A model generated the notes under the pieces. The model did not search any database. It was not told where the DNA came from and saw nothing but the letters and a program-made list of their open reading frames with translations. From positions 1-40,962 of the forward strand of contig JANXWE010000045.1 of the NCBI GenBank assembly GCA_025351325.1: a DNA stretch of 40,962 nucleotides. Reading direction: 5' to 3'. This stretch comes from Fimbriiglobus sp. (GTDB lineage: Bacteria; Planctomycetota; Planctomycetia; Gemmatales; Gemmataceae). Below, piece by piece: positions 24,611 to 32,228 of this stretch (positions within the stretch are counted from its first letter, which is position 1; the number at the start of each line of letters is the position of its first letter). Both the position numbers and the translations under genes were made by a program.

Positions 24611-26910
24611 TCTAGTCGGGCCATGCTCTCCAGTTCCGCGAGTAATTTCGAGTCGCGGTCGAACTCTTTCAATCGTCGGTCCAGAGCGCCGAGGGTCTTG
24701 GTACATTCGAACAGGTAGCGGCCCATGCTGAAGACTGTGCAGCGAAGCATGTCGCACCTGTGTTTGTCGATTTCCTGATAAAGATGCTGGCGTCCCTTCA
24801 CGCTGAACTTGTAAACGCCCCCACTATCTTTTGGATCTTGCAAGACTCTGTTCATAAACTGACACGCTCGACAGGAACATTCGAGCTTCGGCTCGCGGGC
24901 CCAGTCCTTGGGGGGCTGGGACGGTGTGTCGGGTGCCTCAACAGGAGTGGCGGTAGCCGCGCGCAAGATCGCGGTACAGTGTTCCAATAGCCGAACGGCG
25001 GCGACGCGTGCTTGGGGGCATTCGGAAAGTCCCGCGTGTAAGAACCTGACTTCGGGAATCAAGAAGTCGTAAAGGTCGTAGCCGAGCGGGTCGGACAGAA
25101 CCAATTCGAGGAACCGATCCAGGAGCTGATTCGCGGATACCGCCGCGCAGCTGAGAACGACATTGGCCAGGAAACCACTGCGATTGGTTTTCCCAAGCCC
25201 CCAACTGTCCTTAACTTCGCTGTGGGCAAACTCGACGGTCTGCGCGAGTCGCTCGACTAAACTTTGGCAAACTTGACGACGCTCTTCCGACATCTCGGGC
25301 GGCTTGACGCACAGCACCCTGCAAATCGCCCAAAGGTGTTCCACGTGGGTTTCCGACTGATTCGCATTCTCAAAGAAGTCTCGGAGCGGTTCCGCGAATT
25401 TTTCCCAACCGAACCGCTCGCAAAGCTGATGAAGGGCTTCGCCTTCGGTTCCAAAATGGTCTTGCGGTAGAATTTTGCGAACGAATTTCTGGGCGAGCGG
25501 GACGTTGCCGATTCGGGTCAGAAGTGGCAGCATTTGACGTGAGTATGCGTCCACAGCTAAGCTTTCCCCGTCCTCATCGCATTCGTATTCATCCACCACT
25601 TTCTCCAACGGCTTCCACTGCTTAATGATTTGCGTGGCGAACGCCCGCGCCGCTTTCGTGTCTCCGGCGTCGAGGATTCGCTCGAGCACTGGAATGGCGG
25701 AACTCTGACCTCCGCGGGAAAGAATCTTGAAGTGACGAGTGCGGGGCCATACGACTAGGGCGGCCTGGCGATACCAGCGGTTCATCGCCACGCCCTGATT
25801 GCCGGTCGCCTCGCGAATTTCCTGGCGAATCGACCAGCCTTCTTTTCCGGCCAGTGTCAGCACTTCGTCGCGTTCGAGCGACAGCTTTCCGAATGGTTGC
25901 GCCTGGCCTTCCGCATCGACCCAGCAATCGAGCGACAACTGCTCGTCGTAGATTTCTCCCATTTCCGACACCGGGATCTCGCCTTCACTTCCGTCCCAGT
26001 TTGCTTCATCCGCCGCACTGGTCTGCTGGAGCGAGACGAGTGCCAGGTGACACGGGTAGTTCAACAGTGCGGCCGCGTTCACCACCACGTCCGCCTGAAT
26101 TCGGTCGACCCCCTTGAGCTGACGCGGGTTGAGTCCCGCCTCGGTGTAGTGGTGTTGCAACGGGATGGCGATCTTATCCAAATTGCTTTTCGGATCGGTG
26201 AGCAGTCGCTTGAGCAGCAGGGCCGCCGGCTCGACCAGCGAAGCCTGATGAGTCGAAGCAACCGTATCGCCGGTGAAAGCCAGGTTGTAAACAAAGCAGA
26301 CGCGATGCCCCTCGGTCACCGGGGCAATCTCGTGCTGGCAGTCGGCGTAGAAGGCGACGTAGTGCGTCCGGGTGTCGGAGTCCGGGCCGCCGAAGTCGAA
26401 TACTTGCGAGCAACCGTTCTGTTTGACGATCAGGGTGCCGCCCTCGTGCCGTGAGGGTAGACCGACAACTAGAGTCGCGAACATTCCCGAAGTTTTCTCC
26501 GTGTCGCGGTGCAGGGAGAAGAAACTACCCTCCTCGTAGATCAGTAGCTTGTAAAGCTCTGCGGTTACCGGGGATTCGTTCGCGAATTGGTTTTTGACGG
26601 CCTCGACGATTGACGCCAAGTACGCAGCCCACTCGGGATTTTGTAACGAGAAATTGGACGGGTCGATTTGCCAGACGCGGCGTACGCCGGTGTCGATGAT
26701 CGTCTCTTCACCTCGGCCGTAGGGGGCCTGAGTGGCCCGCGTGATGAGCCGACGGGCTTCCGCTTCGGAAATCGGAACGCCGATCGGCCCGATGCCCGCA
26801 ACCTCAAGGCCTGGCGAAACTGGCGAAAAGCTGCCGGAAGCTGCGAAGGCACTGGACTCGCCGAGCGACGAGAGGAGTTGTTCGAGGGCTTGTTTCGCTT
26901 CAGAGATCAT
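24607..26910 (-). CDS. 2OG-Fe(II) oxygenase-like protein with long C-terminal extension
   Basis: 767 residues. Residues 65-215 look like a prolyl-4-hydroxylase-type dioxygenase: H134-x-D136 (FFSLHRDTEKTSG), the strand EGGTLIVKQNG, and the distal H193 and R203 in CQHEIAPVTEGHRVCFVYNL. These would bind iron and 2-oxoglutarate. The remaining 550 residues are helical, contain LLTRIGNVPLAQ and LCERFGWEKFAEPL, and may be a repeat scaffold; I do not recognise them. CRACQFMNRVL near residue 690 is cysteine-bearing. The start ATG 26910 lies only 20 nt after tRNA-Pro with no ribosome site, so start and promoter are uncertain. Substrate unknown. Confidence 0.72.
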   Translation of the reverse strand: MISEAKQALEQLLSSLGESSAFAASGSFSPVSPGLEVAGIGPIGVPISEAEARRLITRATQAPYGRGEETIIDTGVRRVWQIDPSNFSLQNPEWAAYLASIVEAVKNQFANESPVTAELYKLLIYEEGSFFSLHRDTEKTSGMFATLVVGLPSRHEGGTLIVKQNGCSQVFDFGGPDSDTRTHYVAFYADCQHEIAPVTEGHRVCFVYNLAFTGDTVASTHQASLVEPAALLLKRLLTDPKSNLDKIAIPLQHHYTEAGLNPRQLKGVDRIQADVVVNAAALLNYPCHLALVSLQQTSAADEANWDGSEGEIPVSEMGEIYDEQLSLDCWVDAEGQAQPFGKLSLERDEVLTLAGKEGWSIRQEIREATGNQGVAMNRWYRQAALVVWPRTRHFKILSRGGQSSAIPVLERILDAGDTKAARAFATQIIKQWKPLEKVVDEYECDEDGESLAVDAYSRQMLPLLTRIGNVPLAQKFVRKILPQDHFGTEGEALHQLCERFGWEKFAEPLRDFFENANQSETHVEHLWAICRVLCVKPPEMSEERRQVCQSLVERLAQTVEFAHSEVKDSWGLGKTNRSGFLANVVLSCAAVSANQLLDRFLELVLSDPLGYDLYDFLIPEVRFLHAGLSECPQARVAAVRLLEHCTAILRAATATPVEAPDTPSQPPKDWAREPKLECSCRACQFMNRVLQDPKDSGGVYKFSVKGRQHLYQEIDKHRCDMLRCTVFSMGRYLFECTKTLGALDRRLKEFDRDSKLLAELESMARLD

Positions 26911-26930
26911 GGACGATGTTATAAAAATAG

Positions 26931-27005
26931 TCGGGCTGACAGGATTCGAACCTGCGACCTCTTCAACCCCAATGAAGCGCGCTAGCCAAGCTGCGCTACA
27001 GCCCG
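26931..27005 (-). tRNA. tRNA-Pro (anticodon GGG)
   Basis: 75 nt. The acceptor CGGGCTG/CAGCCCG is fully paired with discriminator A at 26931. The D arm is GCGC/GCGC. The anticodon stem is CTTCA/TGAAG around loop TTGGGGT (anticodon GGG, proline). The T arm GCAGG/CCTGT has one G-T pair and loop TTCGAAT. The 3' CCA is not encoded. Confidence 0.95.
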
Positions 27006-27013
27006 TTGCCAAT

Positions 27014-27042
27014 ACTCTAACCGGTTCGGGCCGTTCAGACAA
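27014..27042 (-). promoter_or_regulatory. promoter of tRNA-Pro
   Basis: Minus strand TTGTCT (27037-27042), 17-bp spacer, TAGAGT (27014-27019). The start would fall at about 27007, two bases ahead of the mature tRNA 5' end. Confidence 0.55.
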
Positions 27043-27250
27043 CCGAAGTTTCGGCCATGTTCGCAGATTATGCCGCTTCGGAGCGCGTGCGAGGTGCCAT
27101 CCGTTGGGTTTGCTTGCTTGCCTTGTGCGGAATGGACTGGTACTCTCAGGAAAAGAGTCATTAGCGGTGAAATTCGAATTTTTCCAACGATCGGTTCCCC
27201 AATCGCGTTATACCGACACGGGTTCCCGTCAGGCCAATACCAGGTGCGTG

Positions 27251-28687
27251 ATGCTTACGCTTCGCTTCGGTTTCGTCGGGTTGCTCGCTTTGTCTCTCGG
27301 ATGGCTCGCTTTGATGACGGAAGGCTCCCGGGGGCAAACCACCGCGAAACAGTTGGAGCCCTACAAGAAAACCGCCAACGAACCGGGCGAAGCACGGGCG
27401 GTGCTCGTCGGGTTCAAAGACGGATCCGTGTCCATCTCGAAGCCGATCAATGCGGCTGACCAAGCCGCGTTCACGCAAATGGCCCAGTATCTCGTCAACC
27501 GGGTGACCTACCCGGAATACCATGTGGCCATCCCGGAACCGACCGATCTCCAACCGAAATCCGCCGACAAATCGGTTGCCAAACTCATCGACGATCTCCG
27601 GAAAGCGCTGATCGTGCCTCCGGCAGATGGCAAAATCACCCTTCCGCAAGAAGATTACATCCGCGAGCTTGGTATCCCACTCAATAAGTATTTGTCCGAG
27701 ATTCTCATCCAAGAAAAAGGAAAGATGCCACCCGCGATCATCCGGGTGAACGCAGCTCGCTTACTGGCGGTCGCCTGCGAAAGTGGTGCACCCGCGTTAT
27801 GGCCGACGGTCATCACGTTGATCAACAACCCTGAAACGCCACCCGAGCTGCTCTACTATTCGTTGAAAGCTGCGGAAGGGTTGCTCGGCGGGTTCGATGT
27901 TTCCAGATTGAGCCGCTTGGCTGTACAACCCGAGGAAGCTGACAAATTGCTGTTCGACATGGTGCGTGCCCTTGAAGATGTGGTGCTGAAAGGGCCGAAG
28001 ATCGCTGGCAAAGTCTATATTGAAAGCGGCTCGCAGCCAATCTTGTCGACCGATCCGAACGCGAAAGCGGATCGGTTGCATCCGGAACAAATCGCCGCCG
28101 TGCAGATGTACCGCCTCCAAGCGATCCGCGCCTTGGCACGACTCCGAAACGATACGATCGGCGGCAAAGTCAAGCCGGCATACGAAGTGCGACCGATTTT
28201 CACGTTGGCCCGCGTGGCTGTTGGCGACCCATCGATCACCCCGACTTTGAACAAAAAAGAAATTGCCGAGGCGGTTTTGGGACTGGTTCGGGTGAATCCG
28301 AGTGCGAACATCAACCTCGACGAATTGGCATATGCGGTGTCATACGGCTTGCGGGTCGTCTATTCGACCAAGGCCGCGAATTCGGACGACACGACTCTCC
28401 CTTGGAAAGGCCTTTCTGGGCGGATGAATATTGCGTTGCAAGACTGGCTCAGTGCCATCTCGAAAGCTCCCCGCCTCGTTCCCAAGCAAAAAGAATCGAT
28501 CAGTTCGCTCGTCAAAAAAGCGGCCGATGGGCTGTTGAACCCGTCGATCAACCCGACCGTGGGTGCCGGTGGGATCAACCCGGTCAAGCTCGATTTGATC
28601 GATGATTGGCAGCGGGACAACCCCCCTGCCAATGACCGCCAGCTTTTCTCGGACGTGAAGACGTTCAAGCTGAACTACAGCAAGTAA
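27251..28687 (+). CDS. secreted or envelope protein of unknown function
   Basis: 478 residues. The N-terminus MLTLRFGFVGLLALSLGW is a signal-peptide-like hydrophobic stretch ending near EGSRGQ. The mature part is mostly helical, with an alpha-repeat feel around residues 150-260 (RVNAARLLAVACESGAPAL, ELLYYSLKAAEGLL), which resembles HEAT-like repeats. I do not recognise a named family. I chose ATG 27251 because the signal peptide begins there; upstream codons in the frame run through the tRNA-Pro gene. It is followed by another secreted protein (28774) and the two may be functionally linked. Confidence 0.72.
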   Translation: MLTLRFGFVGLLALSLGWLALMTEGSRGQTTAKQLEPYKKTANEPGEARAVLVGFKDGSVSISKPINAADQAAFTQMAQYLVNRVTYPEYHVAIPEPTDLQPKSADKSVAKLIDDLRKALIVPPADGKITLPQEDYIRELGIPLNKYLSEILIQEKGKMPPAIIRVNAARLLAVACESGAPALWPTVITLINNPETPPELLYYSLKAAEGLLGGFDVSRLSRLAVQPEEADKLLFDMVRALEDVVLKGPKIAGKVYIESGSQPILSTDPNAKADRLHPEQIAAVQMYRLQAIRALARLRNDTIGGKVKPAYEVRPIFTLARVAVGDPSITPTLNKKEIAEAVLGLVRVNPSANINLDELAYAVSYGLRVVYSTKAANSDDTTLPWKGLSGRMNIALQDWLSAISKAPRLVPKQKESISSLVKKAADGLLNPSINPTVGAGGINPVKLDLIDDWQRDNPPANDRQLFSDVKTFKLNYSK

Positions 28688-28719
28688 TGGTATCGGGAAC
28701 TGTCCCGACCATTTCCGAG

Positions 28720-28747
28720 TTGCGATTCTACTGTCGGCTGCGATAAT
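28720..28747 (+). promoter_or_regulatory. promoter of the glycine/proline-rich secreted protein
   Basis: TTGCGA (28720-28725), 16-bp spacer, GATAAT (28742-28747), about 27 bp ahead of ATG 28774. A small hairpin TCGGGA/TCCCGA (28693-28708) just upstream has no T tract and is at best a weak end for the preceding gene. Confidence 0.45.
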
Positions 28748-28773
28748 AGTTCTATCTAAACGAGGTATCGACC

Positions 28774-31110
28774 ATGAAACGTTGGCTAGCAGCGACAACC
28801 GGGTTGGCTCTCACCGGGGGTGCACTCGAAGCTCAAACGCCTCCCCCGAGTAACTCGGGCTACCTCGTCATCCGGGTGAAGATCGCCAACACCGAAGGTG
28901 GAACCGCACCATCTTCGCCATTTCCGGGCGGGAGTTCATTCCCCGGCGCCCCAGGTGGCGGTCCGATGCCTCCCGGTCGGCCGGGCGCCCCAGGTGGTGG
29001 TAGTCCGATGTTCCCCGGTGGCCCGGGCGGCCCAGGCGGACAGTTCCCAGGCGGGCAGTTCCCCGGTGGCCCAGGTGGATCGAGCGGAGGCCCTCCCGGT
29101 GGATTCGCCGGTTCCGGGTTCCCTCAATCCGGTGGAACATCATCGCCGACCGTCGCGGCCGACGAACGTTCGGTGTTCGCACTGATCCCAGTCAAATCCG
29201 TCTACCAAGCGGGTGTTTACCCGCGCGCTACTTCAACCGATAACCCGAGACATGTTTGGGCTAAGCACGAATTCGGTAAATCTCTGCTTTTTGACGACGG
29301 TTCCAACATTCAGGTTTACTCCATTCCCGGTACTGTCGAACAAGACATTAAAAAGAAGTACACCGCTTGGACGAAAGATCGCAAACCCGACGTGCTTCTC
29401 GAACTCATCGGCTACGCACTGTCCACCGATTACGTGGAATTAGCGATCACGTATTCCAACGAACTCGAAAAGCTCGTGGAAGCACAAAAAATAACAGTAC
29501 CGCGAATCCTGAAGTTCGCCGAAGCGTATCGAGAACTCAAGCTGAAGTTTGAAGAAGTCACTGCCACGCCAACCGAAGCCGAAGAATGGCGGAAACGCTT
29601 GAAAGCGTCGGCTATCGCCGAAGATAAGCACTATGCCCTCATCCATTGGGGCGAGCAAGCGGTCTCGGCGGAAACCGTCAATCGTCGCTTGGCTGAACTC
29701 GAGCGCAACTTCCGCGCCTTCTACTTGTGGCACGCCGTCCAAGGCAAGACGTTGAAATTCCCGGACAAGCGTCTCGTGGTGGTGCTCGCCAACCGCCCGA
29801 CCGATGTCGATGAACTCCGGCCGAAACTCGATGGAATGCCGGTGGTGTCGGATGCGTTCTATTCCCCCGCGCACAACTTGGTCGTGCTGTCGCCGATGCG
29901 GCTCGACGAAGCTGGGAAATCGTTCGCCGAACTCGCCAAAGCCAAATACCAGGACGGCTGGAATCGAGACGAACTTTTGAAAGGCAAAGCACCGGTCGTA
30001 AAAGGTGGGAACTTCGCCGACCTGTACCGAACCATGACCTACGCCCTCGTGGATCGTGCTCTCGAAGACGAAGCCGCGCACGCCGCCATCTCACGGGAAG
30101 GTAGCCGGCAATTGTACTCGGCATTGGGGATACTCCCGCAGCACGTCGTCCTTCCGAAATGGATCGAAAACGGCGTCGGGAACCTGCTGCACAAACCCAA
30201 AGATGTGGGCGTTGTCAAAGTCGCGGGTGGTAAAAACGGGATGGCAGTCGGACTTTGGGCCGGTTACGGTTCCCCGAACTACGTCCTCCTCCGCGAGTGG
30301 AAGGAAATGTGGACTCGGAAAGAGCTGGCGGCACCCCCCAAAGATCTGCTCCTCAACGTTCTGACGGATCACTATTTCGACGCCGTCCGCACCGGGATCG
30401 ATCCCGATCCGGCGCCCGTGGCCATGGCTCCTGCGGGCAGTGGTGGCTTCGCACCACCTCCCGGTGGTAACTCCCCACCGGGCGGCGGCGAAATGAGCCA
30501 GCCCAACAGTAGCAAACTCGATTCGCAGGCACCCCAGCGTCCGCAGCCTCCAGGATTTCCCGGTGGCCCAGGTGCGCCCGGTGGTGGCCGACCATTCCCC
30601 GGTGGTGGCCCAGGACTGCCGTTTCCCGGTGGTGGCCCGGGTGGCCCAGGAATGCCGTTTCCCGGTGGAGGCGGTACCGGCGTCATCGAGTCCGGCTCGG
30701 ATAAAGGAGCCGTCCGGACGAAACTCGAACTCAAAGCCCAAGTGACATCTTGGGCCCTGGTTTACTTCCTCGCCAAAACGAACACCCCTGGTCTCCACAA
30801 ATTCTTTGCGAAACTCAACGATCTGCCACGGGATATGCGAATTGATCGTAAGGTCATCGTGGATCTGTTCGCCCGCGAATTCAACCTCATGAATCCGGAA
30901 CTCACAGCCATCGACGAAGTCGCATTCAAGGAGTTCGCCGAGCGTTGGATCACGTACATGAACGGTGTGCAGCCCTCGTGGTACTCCATGGCACTCACGG
31001 CCACATCGGCGGACAGTTTGGGTTCCGGCGGTGCCGGCGGTGCCGGTCTTCCACCCCGTGGCCCGGGTGCCCCGGGCGGCGGCGGTAGTTCCGGTGGCGG
31101 AGATAATTGA
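28774..31110 (+). CDS. secreted protein with collagen-like segments and a degenerate DUF1570-like metalloprotease domain
   Basis: 778 residues. Signal peptide MKRWLAATTGLALTGGALEA. Gly/Pro-rich segments with PGG and GAP units occupy about 45-125, 550-645 and 745-778. Between them lies a helical region whose layout resembles DUF1570 peptidases: a helix that should carry HExxH, then a W-x-E (W463, E465 in LPKWIENGVGN), and a later SWALVYFL helix. Here the expected HExxH reads SREGSR (440-445), so zinc binding and catalysis are probably lost. GAGG lies 9 nt before ATG 28774. It ends just before the terminator at 31139. The family assignment is moderate; a structural or scaffold role is inferred. 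Confidence 0.75.
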   Translation: MKRWLAATTGLALTGGALEAQTPPPSNSGYLVIRVKIANTEGGTAPSSPFPGGSSFPGAPGGGPMPPGRPGAPGGGSPMFPGGPGGPGGQFPGGQFPGGPGGSSGGPPGGFAGSGFPQSGGTSSPTVAADERSVFALIPVKSVYQAGVYPRATSTDNPRHVWAKHEFGKSLLFDDGSNIQVYSIPGTVEQDIKKKYTAWTKDRKPDVLLELIGYALSTDYVELAITYSNELEKLVEAQKITVPRILKFAEAYRELKLKFEEVTATPTEAEEWRKRLKASAIAEDKHYALIHWGEQAVSAETVNRRLAELERNFRAFYLWHAVQGKTLKFPDKRLVVVLANRPTDVDELRPKLDGMPVVSDAFYSPAHNLVVLSPMRLDEAGKSFAELAKAKYQDGWNRDELLKGKAPVVKGGNFADLYRTMTYALVDRALEDEAAHAAISREGSRQLYSALGILPQHVVLPKWIENGVGNLLHKPKDVGVVKVAGGKNGMAVGLWAGYGSPNYVLLREWKEMWTRKELAAPPKDLLLNVLTDHYFDAVRTGIDPDPAPVAMAPAGSGGFAPPPGGNSPPGGGEMSQPNSSKLDSQAPQRPQPPGFPGGPGAPGGGRPFPGGGPGLPFPGGGPGGPGMPFPGGGGTGVIESGSDKGAVRTKLELKAQVTSWALVYFLAKTNTPGLHKFFAKLNDLPRDMRIDRKVIVDLFAREFNLMNPELTAIDEVAFKEFAERWITYMNGVQPSWYSMALTATSADSLGSGGAGGAGLPPRGPGAPGGGGSSGGGDN

Positions 31111-31138
31111 TCACACGACCATCGCCCTCCATCCTGCG

Positions 31139-31166
31139 GCCCGCTTCACCTCGAAGCGGGCTTTTT
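31139..31166 (+). terminator. intrinsic terminator after the Gly/Pro-rich protein gene
   Basis: Perfect 9-bp stem GCCCGCTTC (31139-31147) and GAAGCGGGC (31153-31161), 5-nt loop, then five T residues. Confidence 0.93.
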
Positions 31167-31191
31167 GTTTGCGATCATTGGGAACCGTACG

Positions 31192-32043
31192 ATGCGCGGC
31201 ATTCCGACCCGACGAAGTTGGCAATCGATCGCGGCATTCGCCGCACTAGCTCTTTTCGGTTCCGCGGAGCAACCACCAGTCCCCAGCATCGCCATGGTCG
31301 CCGAGCCACGCACCATCGATTCGTGGAAACAGCAGCACGAGTCGATCGTGAAACGATCTCAAAAAGGTGGCGTCGACGTCGCCTTTGTCGGAGACTCGAT
31401 GACACACCGCTGGCAGTTGGAAGGCAAAGAGGTTTGGGACGAATCCTTCGCCGCCTGGAAACCGATGAACCTCGGCATCGGTGGTGACCGCACTCAAAAT
31501 TTGCTTTGGCGGATCACGACCGGGAAAGAGCTTGTCGGGATCGAACCCAAAGTCTTCGTGTTATTGATCGGCACAAATAACCTTGCCAGTCACAAGCCGG
31601 ATGAAATCGCCACCGGGGTGAAAGTGATCGTCGCCGAGTTGCGAAAACAGAAACCCCAAGCGCGAATCTTGGTGTTGGGATTACTCCCACGCAGTGGAAC
31701 ACCCGTGGCGGATCGTGAGGAGATCGCCTCCTCGGATCACCTCCAACCATTGATTGAAACCATCAACGCGTCGCTCAACACGATGCGCGACGAAAACGTC
31801 CGTTTCTTGAATTTTGGCAAGCTTTACCTCAACCAAGACGGGGGTTTGCCGAAGTCGCTGATGCCGGACTACCTCCACCTTTCGACGGCGGGCTATCGCA
31901 TCTTGGCAAAGGCCCTCGCCCAACCGGTCGACGACATGCTGAAAAATGTGCCCACGTCCCGAAGTCTGGCAAATGTGGCTCGGCAACGGGTTGACGCTTG
32001 CCGCGAGCACCTTATGATGTGGTTGTCGGTCGGAAATCGTTGA
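31192..32043 (+). CDS. SGNH/GDSL-family hydrolase, PAF-acetylhydrolase-like
   Basis: 283 residues. A hydrophobic N-terminus (SIAAFAALALFGSA) suggests export. The four SGNH blocks are present: S69 in AFVGDSMTHRW, G in NLGIGGDRTQN, N129 in LLIGTNNL, and D226/H229 in MPDYLHLSTAGYRI. Such enzymes are esterases or acetylhydrolases acting on lipids or acylated sugars. I chose ATG 31192 over ATG 31165 because the latter lies within the T tract of the preceding terminator. The stop codon is one base before tRNA-Leu, and the last codons contain its promoter, so the two are physically intertwined. Confidence 0.9.
   Translation: MRGIPTRRSWQSIAAFAALALFGSAEQPPVPSIAMVAEPRTIDSWKQQHESIVKRSQKGGVDVAFVGDSMTHRWQLEGKEVWDESFAAWKPMNLGIGGDRTQNLLWRITTGKELVGIEPKVFVLLIGTNNLASHKPDEIATGVKVIVAELRKQKPQARILVLGLLPRSGTPVADREEIASSDHLQPLIETINASLNTMRDENVRFLNFGKLYLNQDGGLPKSLMPDYLHLSTAGYRILAKALAQPVDDMLKNVPTSRSLANVARQRVDACREHLMMWLSVGNR
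31991..32018 (+). promoter_or_regulatory. tRNA-Leu promoter inside the 3' end of the SGNH gene
   Basis: TTGACG (31991-31996), 16-bp spacer, TATGAT (32013-32018). The start would be near 32025, 20 bp before the mature tRNA. The boxes overlap codons for the last residues of the hydrolase. Confidence 0.6.
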
Positions 32044-32044
32044 C

Positions 32045-32128
32045 GCGGGAGTGGCGGAATTGGCAGACGCGCCAGATTCAGGTTCTGGTACTCGCAAGGG
32101 TGTGGAGGTTCAAGTCCTCTCTTCCGCA
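32045..32128 (+). tRNA. tRNA-Leu (anticodon CAG)
   Basis: 84 nt with the long variable arm of leucine tRNAs. Acceptor GCGGGAG/CTTCCGC has one G-T pair. Anticodon stem CCAGA/TCTGG surrounds TTCAGGT (anticodon CAG). T arm GGAGG-TTCAAGT-CCTCT, discriminator A at 32128, no encoded CCA. Confidence 0.95.
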
Positions 32129-32136
32129 ATACGTCT

Positions 32137-32182
32137 CGATAAAAGGATTTGGGATTGATTTCCCAAATCCTTTTATCGTTTT
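32137..32182 (+). terminator. 18-bp perfect hairpin terminator after tRNA-Leu
   Basis: The stem runs 32137-32154 against 32161-32178 with no mismatch and a 6-nt loop, followed by TTTT. It also faces the 3' end of the convergent secreted-protein gene (32229), but has no T tract in that direction. Confidence 0.9.
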
Positions 32183-32228
32183 CATTCCTGTGTGGGTAAC
32201 GTCACAGAAGCGCTATGTTGAATTCTTC

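Noticed and set aside
22769-27005. genomic island inserted at tRNA-Pro
   Set aside because: I looked for a copy of the tRNA 3' end on the gene side and found only an 8-base match near 24187; no integrase is present.
26732-27250. 173-codon upstream extension of the secreted protein at 27251
   Set aside because: It runs across the tRNA-Pro gene and yields the familiar false peptide GFEPATSSTP that comes from reading a tRNA as protein; the signal peptide starts at 27251.
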